64,000 bases of DNA from an uncultured Pluralibacter sp. (GTDB lineage Bacteria > Pseudomonadota > Gammaproteobacteria > Enterobacterales > Enterobacteriaceae). Positions 37,481 through 47,686 of the stretch are shown here, piece after piece. Position 1 is the stretch's first letter. Every line of letters begins with the position of its first letter. The notes beneath the pieces are model-generated. The model did no database searches. It saw only the letters and a list, made by a program, of their open reading frames with translations, and had not been told where the DNA came from. Both the position numbers and the translations under genes were made by a program. The DNA is taken from positions 245,312 through 309,311 of the forward strand of contig NZ_CAJYMB010000150.1 of NCBI RefSeq assembly GCF_913775985.1, written 5' to 3'.

Positions 37481-37510
37481 AAGCAGTGGATATTTATCCA
37501 CTGCTTTTTT
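37481..37510 (+). terminator. Rho-independent terminator of ybbAP
   Basis: Perfect 11-bp arms AAGCAGTGGAT (37481-37491) and ATCCACTGCTT (37496-37506), loop ATTT, followed by T's, 19 bases after the ybbP stop. Confidence 0.85.
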
Positions 37511-37520
37511 ATGAAATTGA

Positions 37521-37572
37521 GCACGAAAAAACAATTTTTAAATTTTAATCGCACTTTTTAATAAAATTTGAA
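37521..37572 (+). repeat. Upstream element shared with the second porin (copy 1)
   Basis: The AT-rich stretch GCACGAAAAAACAATTTTTA...AATAAAATTT upstream of the first porin is repeated with changes at 39083-39136 upstream of the second. The duplication therefore includes promoter DNA, not just coding sequence. Confidence 0.6.
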
Positions 37573-37727
37573 TAGCGAAAATCCGTGTGAAAACGGTAAT
37601 ATCCGCAATGTAAATGTGCGTAAAAAAAAGTGTATAAAAGCGTTCATATTACTGCAACATCGCAGTGCGTTAATGACCGCCGTACGTTATAAAAATTGAT
37701 AAAACCCCTTATCCCCAAGGATTTTAA

Positions 37728-38891
37728 ATGAAAATAAGAATTAATGCGTTGGCAGTGGCCGTCGGCGCGGCAGTGGCATTATCCTCCATGGCAGCACAGG
37801 CTGAGATTACGATCCTGAAACAGGATCCTCAGGCCGGCGATCCGCTGAGCCGCCTTAACTTCACCGTTGGGGGGAGTATCCGTCCGCAGTTCAATAATAT
37901 GACCGGCGATGGTGATAAAGGTTCCTACAAACGTAACGGCTTTGACGGCGGCACCCGTTTCCGTTTCACCGCGGACTACTACCTGTTTGATGATATCAGC
38001 TGGCTGACCTACTACGAGCTGGGCGTGAACATCCCGAAAGTATTCGACTGGGATAACCACTACCAGAAAGGCGCGACCAATACCGATCGCCGTATGCTCT
38101 ATACCGGCCTGAAGAGCGCCACCTGGGGCACCCTGACCTACGGTAAACAAAACAGCATTTATTACGATGTAGTCGGTGCCAAAACGGATATCTGGGACTA
38201 CGACATGCTGGGCCAGGCGCCGGGTAACGGTATCAACGGCGACTATGACGGTTCTTACCGCACCCGCAACATGCTGAAGTACAAGAAAGCGATCGGCGAT
38301 GTTGACCTGTACGTTTCTTACCTGTTCAACGAAAGCGACTACAACGTGCGCAGCGGCAAAGTCTACAATGGCTTTAGCTACGATCGTAAAGGCGGCGGCT
38401 CCATCGGTGTGGATTACCACATCACCAAGGACCTGACCTGGGGTACCGCGTGGAACTACACCCGCGCCAAAATGAAGAACTACAACACCGGTGACGATAA
38501 CACCTTTAACCAGAATATCGTCGGTACTTCCTTTAGCTGGAAGCCGGATCAGTGGACCTTCACCGCGGGCGGCGGCTGGTACCAGAACTACCTGGTGACC
38601 AAGAAGCCGAAGAATGTTAACAACTACTTCGCCGGCGACGCGTGGGGTATTGAATATCTGGCGGGCTACACCATTCCGGTTGGCCAGTACGCGCTGAAAT
38701 CCGTTATGCCGTACTTCATGGGTGACCGCATGGAGTACATCAACGGCAGCAACTACAAGCGCATTGATAACGGCGTGGGTGTGACGTTCCAGCTGGACTA
38801 CGGTTTCCGCGTAGACTACGAACACGTCTTCACCTCCAGCACCGACAACCTGGGCGACATGAACCTGGTTCGTCTGCGCTACGATTTCTAA
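37728..38891 (+). CDS. Outer-membrane porin, copy A
   Basis: A 387-residue porin-like beta-barrel. Signal peptide 1-24 (MKIRINALAVAVGAAVALSS...AQA), then alternating aromatic-rich strands (RFRFTADYYLFDD, LYTGLKSATWGTLTYGKQ, WGTAWNYTRA) and a C-terminal Phe (LVRLRYDF), the BAM signal. YGKQNSIYYDVVGAKTD corresponds to the porin region before the eyelet loop L3. Ordinary OmpC/F identity is low; substrate unknown. It is a tandem paralogue of copy B, and codon choice suggests high expression. Not in this place in E. coli. Confidence 0.82.
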   Translation: MKIRINALAVAVGAAVALSSMAAQAEITILKQDPQAGDPLSRLNFTVGGSIRPQFNNMTGDGDKGSYKRNGFDGGTRFRFTADYYLFDDISWLTYYELGVNIPKVFDWDNHYQKGATNTDRRMLYTGLKSATWGTLTYGKQNSIYYDVVGAKTDIWDYDMLGQAPGNGINGDYDGSYRTRNMLKYKKAIGDVDLYVSYLFNESDYNVRSGKVYNGFSYDRKGGGSIGVDYHITKDLTWGTAWNYTRAKMKNYNTGDDNTFNQNIVGTSFSWKPDQWTFTAGGGWYQNYLVTKKPKNVNNYFAGDAWGIEYLAGYTIPVGQYALKSVMPYFMGDRMEYINGSNYKRIDNGVGVTFQLDYGFRVDYEHVFTSSTDNLGDMNLVRLRYDF

Positions 38892-38911
38892 TCGACGTTC
38901 TGCGTTATCGA

Positions 38912-38937
38912 AAACCCCGGATTTCCGGGGTTTTTTT
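38912..38937 (+). terminator. Rho-independent terminator of porin A
   Basis: Perfect arms AAACCCCGG (38912-38920) and CCGGGGTTT (38925-38933), loop ATTT, then a run of T's, 20 bases after the porin stop. Confidence 0.9.
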
Positions 38938-39330
38938 ATTTATATAACAGATGATGCTTCGGTCTGATTATATCAACTTAATTAGTATGGTTATGAATTA
39001 CATCCGCGTTAATTAAAAACTCCGCGCCTGATCCCTTTCTTACTTTACCTTCTTTAATTACAGCTTCTTTTTATGATCGATAGCACAAAAACGCAATTCT
39101 CAAATTTTTAAAATAGCTTTTCAATAAAATGTAAGTAATCTATTTCTTAATACAATAAACGTGTCTCAGGACATGAAATAACGCAGGCCGCCTCAGGCGG
39201 CAACTGCATGAATTCCTGCGTCTTTACCTTCACAAGAAGGACGGCGTATCGCTATAGGGACGAACCTTCGCGCCTGTGGTGAAATTAAATTCTTTTGCAA
39301 GCCGACCATTAACCTTAACCGGGGAATTAA
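38938..39330 (+). promoter_or_regulatory. Porin B upstream region with duplicated element and leader hairpin
   Basis: No gene. It contains the second copy of the shared AT-rich element (39083-39136) and then a nested GC-rich hairpin: outer CGCAGG (39182-39187) / CCTGCG (39215-39220), inner GCCGCCT (39187-39193) / AGGCGGC (39195-39201). The hairpin falls in the probable 5' leader of porin B and has no counterpart upstream of porin A, so the two genes may be controlled differently. Confidence 0.55.
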
Positions 39331-40494
39331 ATGAAAATAAGAATGAATGCGCGCGCCGCCGCAGGCATCGCCGTGCTGATGACATCTGTCTCCTCCTACG
39401 CGGAAATAACCCTTCTCCAGGCCGATCCGCAACCGAACGATCCGCTGAGCCGCCTCAATTTTCAGGTAGGCGGCAGCATTCGCCCTCAGATGAATAATAT
39501 TACCGGCGACGATGGCGCTAACGGCTATAAGCGCAACGGCTTCGACGGCGGCAGCCGCTTTCGCTTTACCGCAGATTATTATCTGTTCGACGACATTAGC
39601 TGGACCAGCTTCTACGAGCTGGGGGTTAATTTCCCGAAGTTGCTGAACTGGGATAACCACCACGCAAAGGGCGCTAACAACACCCAGCTGCGCCATCTGT
39701 ATACCGGTCTGAAAAGCGATACCTGGGGCACGCTAACCTACGGTAAGCAGAACAGCGTTTATTACAACGTCATCGGGGTAAAAACCGACATCTGGGGCTA
39801 CGACATGCTGGCCCAGGCGCCCGGCGTCGGGATCCAGGGCGACTACGACGGCACCTACCACGCCCGCGACTCCCTGAAATACATGAAGAAGGTGGGCGAC
39901 GTCGACCTGTACGCCTCTTATCTGTTCCAGGACAGCAACTACCGCGTCCACAGCGGCAAGAGCTACAACGGTTTTAGCTACAAGCGCAAAGGCGGCGGCT
40001 CGCTGGGCGTGGATTACCACATCACCAAAGACCTGCTGTGGGGCACCGCGTGGAACTACACCCGCGCCGACATGCGCAATCCGGGCCTGGACGCGAGCAA
40101 GACCTGGGATCAGCACGTGGTGGGCACGGCGCTGAGCTGGAAGCCCGGCAACTGGATCCTGACCGCCGGCGGCGGCTGGTACAAAAACTTCCTGGTGCGC
40201 AAGCAGGGCGATAAGTCGGTTAACAACTATTTCGCCGGCGATTCGTGGGGCGTGGAATATCTGGCGGGCTACTCGATTCCCATTGAGCAGCACGGCCTGA
40301 AAGCGATTGTGCCTTACTTTATGGGCGACCGGCTGGAGTACATCAACGGCAGCAACTACAAGCGGATCGATAACGGCGTGGGCGTAACCTTCAAGCTCAA
40401 CTACGGCTTCCAGCTGGAGTATGAGCATATGTTCACCTCAAGCACCGACAAGCTGGGCGACATGAACTACGTGCGCCTGCGCTACGATTTTTAA
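39331..40494 (+). CDS. Outer-membrane porin, copy B
   Basis: A 387-residue porin, clearly a tandem duplicate of the gene at 37728 (same length, same strand order, identical blocks such as GSNYKRIDNGVGVTF and FTSSTDKLGDMN). The signal peptide is about 22 residues (MKIRMNARAAAGIAV...SYA). Differences cluster in presumed loops (DWDNHYQKGA against NWDNHHAKGA, and the MRNPGLDASKTWDQ segment), which suggests altered pore selectivity. Ends in RLRYDF. Confidence 0.82.
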   Translation: MKIRMNARAAAGIAVLMTSVSSYAEITLLQADPQPNDPLSRLNFQVGGSIRPQMNNITGDDGANGYKRNGFDGGSRFRFTADYYLFDDISWTSFYELGVNFPKLLNWDNHHAKGANNTQLRHLYTGLKSDTWGTLTYGKQNSVYYNVIGVKTDIWGYDMLAQAPGVGIQGDYDGTYHARDSLKYMKKVGDVDLYASYLFQDSNYRVHSGKSYNGFSYKRKGGGSLGVDYHITKDLLWGTAWNYTRADMRNPGLDASKTWDQHVVGTALSWKPGNWILTAGGGWYKNFLVRKQGDKSVNNYFAGDSWGVEYLAGYSIPIEQHGLKAIVPYFMGDRLEYINGSNYKRIDNGVGVTFKLNYGFQLEYEHMFTSSTDKLGDMNYVRLRYDF

Positions 40495-40503
40495 TGGTCA
40501 AAT

Positions 40504-40529
40504 GCCGGGCGCGCAGCGCCTCGCCCGGC
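40504..40529. terminator. Hairpin between porin B and selU
   Basis: Arms GCCGGGCG (40504-40511) and CGCCCGGC (40522-40529) between the convergent stops. No T-run on either side, so it is a weak or Rho-assisted terminator at best. Confidence 0.45.
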
Positions 40530-40539
40530 TCTACTCCGG

Positions 40540-41610
40540 CTACTGGCGCAGCCAGTCGGCTACTTCCTGCCAGCGTCCCTGAAACAAGATCAGATCGGCC
40601 TTTTTTCCCAGCTGATAGCGGTACATCGGATCGTAATAGGCCTCCAGCAGCGGCCGGAGCCAGTCGAAGTGCGCATCGGTGGATCCGGACTGGCGCTGGA
40701 CCGCCAGCGCGTGCTCCAGCCTGGCACTGAAATCGGCAAAGCGCGCCAGCCCGAGGCGGCGGCGAATGCCGAACAGGCCGTGACGCAGATACTCCGCGTA
40801 CTCCTCCCAGCCCTGCTCCTCGCCGCGGGCGGCTAAAAAGTCCCGAAGCATGCCGGTAAAATACTCTTCGCGCAGGCGCTCCAGGCGGATCTCAAGCGGA
40901 TCGTCTACCACCACCACGTTTGCCCGCGCCATGCTCAGGCGCAGCGGTTCCGGCAGATGGTTCGCACCGATGGTCGTGCCCTCATCTTCCAGCACCCAGC
41001 GGGGAGCAGATCGCTGCAGCATCTCCGTAGCCAGCGCATTTTCAAAGCTCGCCTGCGAGCGCTGCTCCCTGAGCGTGCGGCCAAACGACGAGCCGCGGTG
41101 GCGGGCCAGTCCTTCAAGATCGATGCCCTCAGAATTTTCACGCACCAGCAGAGTTTTTCCGTTGCCGGTGCAGCCCCCCACCAGCACCATGGGGCGCGAG
41201 GCATGCTCTGCAATGGCGCCTATCGCCGCCTGGCGCAGCGACTTGTAGCCTCCCTCTACCAGCGGCGCGGGCGTGCCTGCCTCCCGCAGCCACTGCTGCA
41301 CGATGTGCGATCGCTGGCCGCCGCGGGCGCAGCACAGCCAGGCGTCCGGGTGCGCCTCAAGCGCCGCCTGCCACGCCGCCAGTCGCCGGGCGCGAATGTC
41401 GCCGTTGACCAGCGAGTGCCCGAGGGCCAGAGCCGCATCGGCGCCTTTTTGCTTATAGCAGGTGCCGACGGCGGCGCGTTCGTCGTCGTTCATCAGCGGC
41501 AGGTTTATTGCGGCGGGGACCGCGCCCTGGGCAAACTCTACCGGCGCGCGGACGTCAATGATGGGCGTTCCGGCAGCCAGTATGGCGCGGAAATGCGTCC
41601 CACTATTCAT
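40540..41610 (-). CDS. selU: tRNA 2-selenouridine synthase
   Basis: A 356-residue SelU (YbbB). The N-terminal rhodanese domain has Cys94 in [10 protein letters not shown] as catalytic residue, and the C-terminal P-loop domain has GCTGNGKT (146-153). It geranylates and then selenates 2-thiouridine at the wobble position of Lys, Glu and Gln tRNAs. A full-length, intact copy implies selenium use in tRNA. Confidence 0.94.
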   Translation of the reverse strand: MNSGTHFRAILAAGTPIIDVRAPVEFAQGAVPAAINLPLMNDDERAAVGTCYKQKGADAALALGHSLVNGDIRARRLAAWQAALEAHPDAWLCCARGGQRSHIVQQWLREAGTPAPLVEGGYKSLRQAAIGAIAEHASRPMVLVGGCTGNGKTLLVRENSEGIDLEGLARHRGSSFGRTLREQRSQASFENALATEMLQRSAPRWVLEDEGTTIGANHLPEPLRLSMARANVVVVDDPLEIRLERLREEYFTGMLRDFLAARGEEQGWEEYAEYLRHGLFGIRRRLGLARFADFSARLEHALAVQRQSGSTDAHFDWLRPLLEAYYDPMYRYQLGKKADLILFQGRWQEVADWLRQ

Positions 41611-41692
41611 GGGTCAATCCTATTCTTCAACAAGCGTGAGGGGATTCTACGCGCAGGAAGGGGGCCGGGGAAGGGGATCCCCGGCGCGGGCA

Positions 41693-42756
41693 TTAACTTA
41701 GCGTAGCCTGGGCCCAGGCGATGCCGCTGGAATAGTTCGGTGGCAGCAGGGTGGTCAGCGCCTCCAGCGTGGCGCTGAGCCGGCCGGTATCGCTGTCGTT
41801 AAGGTTCAGGTGACCCACTTTGCGCCCGGGACGCACCTCTTTGTCGTACCAGTGCAGGTGCACCAGCGGCAGCTTCAGCCAGTCATCGTTAAGATCGGTG
41901 CCAATCAGGTTCACCATTACCGACGGATTGTTGACTACCGGCGGCGGCAGCGGCAGGTCGAGGATCGCGCGCAGGTGCAGTTCAAACTGGCTGATGGAAG
42001 CGCCGTTCTGCGTCCAGTGGCCGCTGTTGTGCACCCGTGGCGCCAGCTCGTTGATAAGCAGCCCCGACGGCGTAACAAAGCACTCCATCGCCATTACGCC
42101 GACATAGTCCAGCTCGCTCATCACGGCGGCAAGCATCTCTTCGGCCTGTTCCTGCTGGCGGCTGTCGGCCTGAGGAAAGGCCACGCTCATGCGCAGGATC
42201 CCGTCCTGGTGCAGGTTGTGGGTCAGGGGATAAAAGACCGTTGTGCCGTTCTTCGCCCGGGCGCCTACCAGCGATACTTCGCCGCTAAATGCGATCCCCT
42301 GCTCGACGATACACTCCCCGTAGCACTCGTCCGGCAGCTGCTGCGTTTCATTCTGGCGCAGGCGCCACTGGCCGCGGCCGTCGTAGCCGCCGGTGCGGCG
42401 CTTGACGATCGCCAGCTCGCCGAGCATTTCAAAGACCGCAGGCCACTCGCTTTTGTCCGCCAGCAGCTGCCAGGGCGCGGTGGGAAGGCCGAGGCGGTCA
42501 AACAGGGATTTCTGGGTCAGGCGGTCGGCAACAATGGGAAAAACGTCGCGATTAACGAACGCCGGATGGCGCGCCAGCTCGCGGGTGAGGGCGGTTTCCG
42601 GCCAGCGCTCAATTTCGGCGGTGATGACGCTCTGCTGCACCGGTACCGCCTGCGGATCGGCTTCCAGCCCCACCGGCCAGACGGCAATACCCATCGGCTC
42701 GCCGGCCTGGCGCAGCATGCGGCCCAGCTGGCCGTTGCCCAGCACGCAAACCTGCT

Positions 42757-42760
<4 letters not shown>
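41693..42760 (-). CDS. purK: N5-carboxyaminoimidazole ribonucleotide synthase
   Basis: ATP-grasp enzyme of 355 residues that carboxylates AIR with bicarbonate and ATP in purine synthesis. [20 protein letters not shown] is the N-terminal nucleotide-binding-like loop and [14 protein letters not shown] the Mg-ATP site. It overlaps purE by four bases (ATGA), as in the E. coli purEK operon. Confidence 0.96.
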
Positions 42761-43266
<506 letters not shown>

Positions 43267-43338
43267 GCGTCTTAAAACTCCTGTGGGTGTGGAACACACT
43301 GCTTTGAAGGCCACAAAGAATAGCATGGAAAAACCGCA

Positions 43339-43354
43339 AGGAAAACGGTTGCGC
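43339..43354 (-). promoter_or_regulatory. PurR operator of purEK
   Basis: On the minus strand the 16-mer GCGCAACCGTTTTCCT lies 73-88 bases upstream of the purE start. It matches the PurR consensus ACGCAAACGTTTGCGT and is almost identical to the E. coli purE operator, so hypoxanthine/guanine-dependent repression is expected. Confidence 0.88.
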
Positions 43355-43479
43355 GGCGGCGTGTAAAGCGCGGGTAACGCCGCGGTTAGCAACAGGTGGC
43401 GAAACGGTAATCCATTTCACCCGCAGATAAGGTAAAGTAGGCGGCACCATTATCAGCGCCGCCTACAGAGGAGTTCGCC

Positions 43480-43740
43480 ATGCTGAAAATCCTGCATACC
43501 CCGGAAGGGAAAAAATTTCTGACCGCCGTCGCGATTGTCTTTATCGTCGCGGTGACGGTGATTTCAAAAGTGACGTTTCAGGGCGTGGAAGATCAGTATG
43601 ATTTGCCGATGAGCCAGTGGAGCGTGGGGATGTACTTTATTCAGGGCGCGTGGGCGGCCATCTACAGCGTCATGTTTACGATCATCGGCTCCCTGCCGTT
43701 TGGCTTTTATTTTCTGGGGCCGAAGGACGATCGCGGTTAG
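43480..43740 (+). CDS. Small two-helix inner-membrane protein (DUF2534-like)
   Basis: An 86-residue protein with two hydrophobic segments (FLTAVAIVFIVAVTVISKV and AAIYSVMFTIIGSLPFGFYF) separated by a polar loop. It resembles the DUF2534 family of enterobacterial membrane proteins; this is a recollection-based match, not certain. GAGGAG precedes the ATG. It sits divergently from purE and stops two bases before the lpxH stop, breaking the purE-lpxH adjacency of E. coli. Confidence 0.75.
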   Translation: MLKILHTPEGKKFLTAVAIVFIVAVTVISKVTFQGVEDQYDLPMSQWSVGMYFIQGAWAAIYSVMFTIIGSLPFGFYFLGPKDDRG

Positions 43741-43741
43741 C

Positions 43742-44464
43742 TCAGAACGGGAAGGCGACCAGCTCCACATCTTCGCGGGTAATTCGGACCATAGATCCCT
43801 CGGTGTGCCACGCGCCCAGCACTACTCTTGAGGCGGGCTGGCCGTTGGCTGTCAGGGTATGCACCTTCGGGCGATGGGTGTGACCGTGGATCAGCCACTG
43901 TACGCTGTGCTTTTCCATTACCGCCGTGACCGCCTGCTGATTGACATCCATGATCGTCCAGTCTTTACCGCTGTTCGCCGCCCGGCTGCCGTTGCGCATC
44001 CGCCGGGCGATTTTGCGGCGAACAAACAGCGGCAGAAGCAGAAACAGCCTCTGCACCCACGGTTTATGCACCTCGCGGCGAAACTCCTGATACTGCTTGT
44101 CGTCCGTGCACAGCGTATCGCCGTGCATGATCAGCATCCGCCGGCCGTACGCTTCCAGCACATACTCTTCCGCCAGCAGCTGCATGCCGCTTTTGCGCGC
44201 ATAGCGCTTGCCGAGCAGGAAGTCGCGGTTGCCGTGAATGAAGTAGCAAGGCGTGCCGGAATCTACCAGCGCTTTGATTTCTGCAGCGATTTGCTGGTGC
44301 AGCGGCGTGGTGTCGTCGTCACCAATCCACGCTTCGAACAGATCCCCCAGAATATAGAGTCCGTCGCTGCCGCGCGCTTCACCGCGTAAAAAACGCAGAA
44401 AACCGGCGGTAATCGCCGGTTCTTCTGCTTGCAGATGCAGATCTGCAATAACGTGTATCGCCAC
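43742..44464 (-). CDS. lpxH: UDP-2,3-diacylglucosamine diphosphatase
   Basis: A 240-residue calcineurin-like phosphoesterase of lipid A synthesis, cleaving UDP-2,3-diacylglucosamine to lipid X and UMP at the inner membrane. Metal ligands are in [33 protein letters not shown] and [10 protein letters not shown]. It is three bases downstream of ppiB and probably co-transcribed. Confidence 0.95.
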   Translation of the reverse strand: MAIHVIADLHLQAEEPAITAGFLRFLRGEARGSDGLYILGDLFEAWIGDDDTTPLHQQIAAEIKALVDSGTPCYFIHGNRDFLLGKRYARKSGMQLLAEEYVLEAYGRRMLIMHGDTLCTDDKQYQEFRREVHKPWVQRLFLLLPLFVRRKIARRMRNGSRAANSGKDWTIMDVNQQAVTAVMEKHSVQWLIHGHTHRPKVHTLTANGQPASRVVLGAWHTEGSMVRITREDVELVAFPF

Positions 44465-44467
44465 GAA

Positions 44468-44962
44468 TTATTCGCTGACGGTAACGCTTTTGATGATTAC
44501 GTCTTCTTTCGGAACGTCCTGGTGCATGCCGCTGCGGCCAGTGGAAACACCTTTGATAGCATCAACCACGTCCATGCCTTCTGCCACTTCGGCGAATACG
44601 CAGTAGCCCCAGCCCTGCATGTTCTCACCGGAGAAGTTCAGGAAGTCGTTGTCGGCCACGTTAATGAAGAACTGCGCGGTAGCGGAGTGCGGCGCCTGAG
44701 TACGGGCCATTGCCAGCGTGCCGCGGGTGTTTTTCAGACCGTTGTTGGCTTCGTTTTTGATAGCGTCTTTGGTTTCTTTCTGATGCATGCCCGGCTCAAA
44801 ACCGCCGCCCTGAATCATGAAGCCGTTGATGACGCGGTGGAAAATCGTGTTGTCGTAGAAACCTTCGCGGCAGTAGTCCAGGAAGTTTTTAACTGTTTCA
44901 GGCGCTTTATCATCAAAAGTTTTGATAACGATGTCGCCGTGATTAGTGTGGAAAGTAACCAT
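44468..44962 (-). CDS. ppiB: Cytoplasmic peptidyl-prolyl isomerase B (cyclophilin)
   Basis: A 164-residue cyclophilin without signal peptide. Active-site residues are visible in [13 protein letters not shown] (the catalytic Arg), [17 protein letters not shown] and WGYCVFAEV. It catalyses cis-trans isomerization of X-Pro bonds. Divergent from cysS; lpxH follows. Confidence 0.96.
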   Translation of the reverse strand: MVTFHTNHGDIVIKTFDDKAPETVKNFLDYCREGFYDNTIFHRVINGFMIQGGGFEPGMHQKETKDAIKNEANNGLKNTRGTLAMARTQAPHSATAQFFINVADNDFLNFSGENMQGWGYCVFAEVAEGMDVVDAIKGVSTGRSGMHQDVPKEDVIIKSVTVSE

Positions 44963-45134
44963 TTTTTCATCCTGTTCCGTTTACGTAGTGCGCAGTCCGC
45001 TGACGGACTGCATATAGGCGGTTGTTATAGCATAAGCCACCGCATGGATCACCCCGCAAATCAAGCTGATCCTCGTATCAATTACGGGTATCATACGCTT
45101 TTCATTCTCCACACACGTCCAAATGGAAACTTCG

Positions 45135-46520
45135 ATGTTAAAAATCTTCAATACACTGACGCGCCAGAAAGAGGAATTTAAACCTATCCATGCCGGGGAA
45201 GTCGGCATGTACGTGTGTGGTATTACTGTTTACGATCTCTGTCATATCGGCCACGGCCGCACTTTTGTCGCGTTTGACGTGGTTGCGCGCTATCTGCGTT
45301 TTCTCGGCTATAAGCTGAAGTATGTCCGCAATATCACCGACATTGACGACAAAATCATCAAGCGTGCCAACGAAAACGGCGAAAGCTTCGTGGCGCTGGT
45401 GGATAGGATGATCGTCGAAATGCACAAAGATTTTGATGCCCTGAACATCCAGCGGCCAACTTCAGAGCCGCGCGCCACTCACCACATTCACGAAATCATT
45501 GAAATTACCGAGCGCCTGATCGCACGCGATCACGCATACGTGGCCGAGAATGGCGACGTAATGTTCTCGGTGCCGAGCGATCCGACCTACGGCGTGCTCT
45601 CCCGTCAGGATCTGGAGCAGCTGCAGGCGGGCGCGCGGGTTGACGTGGTGGACGTCAAGCGCAACCCGATGGACTTCGTGCTGTGGAAAATGTCGAAAGA
45701 GGGCGAGCCGAGCTGGCCGTCGCCGTGGGGCGCGGGCCGTCCGGGCTGGCACATCGAGTGCTCGGCGATGAACTGCAAGCAGCTGGGTTCGCATTTTGAC
45801 ATTCACGGCGGCGGATCGGACCTGATGTTCCCGCACCACGAAAACGAAATTGCCCAGTCAACCTGCGCCCACGACGGCGAGTACGTTAACACCTGGATGC
45901 ACTCCGGGATGGTGATGGTTGACCGCGAGAAAATGTCCAAATCGCTGGGCAACTTCTTCACCGTGCGCGACGTGCTGAAGTATTACGATGCGGAAACCGT
46001 GCGCTACTTCCTGATGTCCGGCCACTACCGCAGCCAGCTGAACTACAGCGAAGAGAACCTCAAGCAGGCCCGCACCGCCCTGGAGCGCCTGTACACCGCC
46101 CTGCGCGGTACCGATCCGGCGGCCGCGCCGGCGGGCGGCGAGGCGTTCGAAGCCCGCTTTGTTGAGGCGATGAATGACGACTTCAACACCCCGGAAGCCT
46201 ATTCAGTGCTGTTTGATATGGCCCGCGAAGTTAACCGCCTGAAAGCGGAAGACGCCGCTGCGGCCAACGCCATGGCGGCGCACCTGCGCAAGCTCTCCAG
46301 CGTGCTGGGCCTGCTGGAGCAGGCGCCGGAAGCCTTCCTGCAGAGCGGCGCGCAGGCCGACGACGGCGAAGTCGCAGAAATTGAAGCGCTGATCAAGCAG
46401 CGCCTCGACGCGCGCCAGGCGAAAGACTGGGCGGCGGCGGACGCGGCGCGCGATCGCCTCAACGAAATGGGGATCGTGCTGGAAGACGGCCCGCAGGGAA
46501 CCACCTGGCGTCGTAAGTAA
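45135..46520 (+). CDS. cysS: Cysteinyl-tRNA synthetase
   Basis: Class I synthetase of 461 residues, same length as E. coli CysRS. HIGH motif at residues 37-40 (CHIGHGRTF), KMSKS loop near 266-270, and zinc ligands Cys28, the Cys in HIECSAMNC, and HHENE. Start is placed at [10 protein letters not shown] (45135) from homology; the ATG at 45123 would add METS. Confidence 0.96.
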   Translation: MLKIFNTLTRQKEEFKPIHAGEVGMYVCGITVYDLCHIGHGRTFVAFDVVARYLRFLGYKLKYVRNITDIDDKIIKRANENGESFVALVDRMIVEMHKDFDALNIQRPTSEPRATHHIHEIIEITERLIARDHAYVAENGDVMFSVPSDPTYGVLSRQDLEQLQAGARVDVVDVKRNPMDFVLWKMSKEGEPSWPSPWGAGRPGWHIECSAMNCKQLGSHFDIHGGGSDLMFPHHENEIAQSTCAHDGEYVNTWMHSGMVMVDREKMSKSLGNFFTVRDVLKYYDAETVRYFLMSGHYRSQLNYSEENLKQARTALERLYTALRGTDPAAAPAGGEAFEARFVEAMNDDFNTPEAYSVLFDMAREVNRLKAEDAAAANAMAAHLRKLSSVLGLLEQAPEAFLQSGAQADDGEVAEIEALIKQRLDARQAKDWAAADAARDRLNEMGIVLEDGPQGTTWRRK

Positions 46521-46585
46521 GCGCTACCGAGGCAGGCGCCCGCCTGCCTCTTCTTTTGCTGTTTTCTGCTTTACTCTGCTGGCAA

Positions 46586-47602
46586 TCACGCGGATTCCCG
46601 AACCACCAGCTGCCCCGAGAGCGTCACCCGCTGAGGCGGCTGCCCGGGCTCTTTGAGCTGGCGCAGCATCAGCGCCGCGGCCTGGCGACCCGCTTCTTCG
46701 CTGGCGGATGAGACATAGGTAAAGGCGGGCGAGGTGAGGTTAACGTGCAGCATATCGTCAAAGCCTACCAGCGCCACCTGCTGGGTTAAAAACAGCTCTT
46801 TTCCCACGGTTCGCCCCACCTGGTGGATGCCGGAAATGGAGCCGATCATCGCAGCGGGCGAGTGGCACAGCAGGGCGGTAACCGCGTTATTTTTCTCCAG
46901 CAGCTGGCGGGTGGCGACCGCAGCAGCCCGGGTATCATCGCTGCTGGCGGGCGCATTTTCATCCCGCCAGGTCAGTCCGTTTTGCGCCATCGCGCTGCGA
47001 AAACCGAGCAGGCGCTGCTCGCGCAGCAGGCAACCTTCGCCTCCGCCGACGTAGGCGATGTTGCGGTGGCCGCGCTCTATCAGGTAGCGCACGGCCAGAT
47101 GCGCCGCCTGGCGATTGTCGCACATCACCAGATTGCATTGCTCATCAATAGATGACCGGGAGACGGCAACCCGCGGCAGCGGGCAGTTGAGGAACGCCGG
47201 CGGCAGGCTGGCGCGAGGGCTGTCGGAGGAGAGATAAATTACCCCGGCGACGCCCTGCTGCTTGAAGGAGAGCAGGCAGCGTTCGAGCTGCTCCCCGTCA
47301 TTTTGGGGATGGCCGAGAAAAAGCATATAGCCCTGGCTCTCCAGCGCCTGCGTGAGGCTGGCCATCACCTTGACAGCAAAGGCGTCGCTGAAATCGCGCA
47401 GAACAAGGCCTATCAGGTTAGAGGTGCTGGCCCGCAGGTTGGCGGCGGCGACGTTATGCACGTAGCCGATGGACTCAATTGCCGCCCGGACTCTGGCAAT
47501 GGTCGCCTCGGATATTTTGCCTTTCTGGCGCAGCACCAGCGATACCGTGGAGACCGACACCCCCGCCTCGCGGGCAACGTCGATAATGCTGACCTTTTTC
47601 AC
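46586..47602 (-). CDS. LacI-family repressor (MalI-like)
   Basis: A LacI/GalR regulator of 338 residues. The N-terminal helix-turn-helix is IIDVAREAGVSVSTVSLVL, followed by the hinge helix NLRAS and a periplasmic-binding-protein-like ligand domain. SVSTVSLVL with the following KGKIS resembles MalI. Translation starts at a GTG (47602) with GGGAGAAG upstream; the ATG at 47668 would place 22 unmatched residues before the helix-turn-helix. It lies downstream of a PTS permease gene, which it probably regulates through the palindrome at 49243-49273. Confidence 0.85.
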   Translation of the reverse strand: MKKVSIIDVAREAGVSVSTVSLVLRQKGKISEATIARVRAAIESIGYVHNVAAANLRASTSNLIGLVLRDFSDAFAVKVMASLTQALESQGYMLFLGHPQNDGEQLERCLLSFKQQGVAGVIYLSSDSPRASLPPAFLNCPLPRVAVSRSSIDEQCNLVMCDNRQAAHLAVRYLIERGHRNIAYVGGGEGCLLREQRLLGFRSAMAQNGLTWRDENAPASSDDTRAAAVATRQLLEKNNAVTALLCHSPAAMIGSISGIHQVGRTVGKELFLTQQVALVGFDDMLHVNLTSPAFTYVSSASEEAGRQAAALMLRQLKEPGQPPQRVTLSGQLVVRESA

Positions 47603-47686
47603 ATCTTCTCCCTGCAAAGCCTTTCTCAGCCGAAATAGCGCGCCTTCCGCCGGTCGGAAGACGCGCACAGACTGACACTGTTCCCG

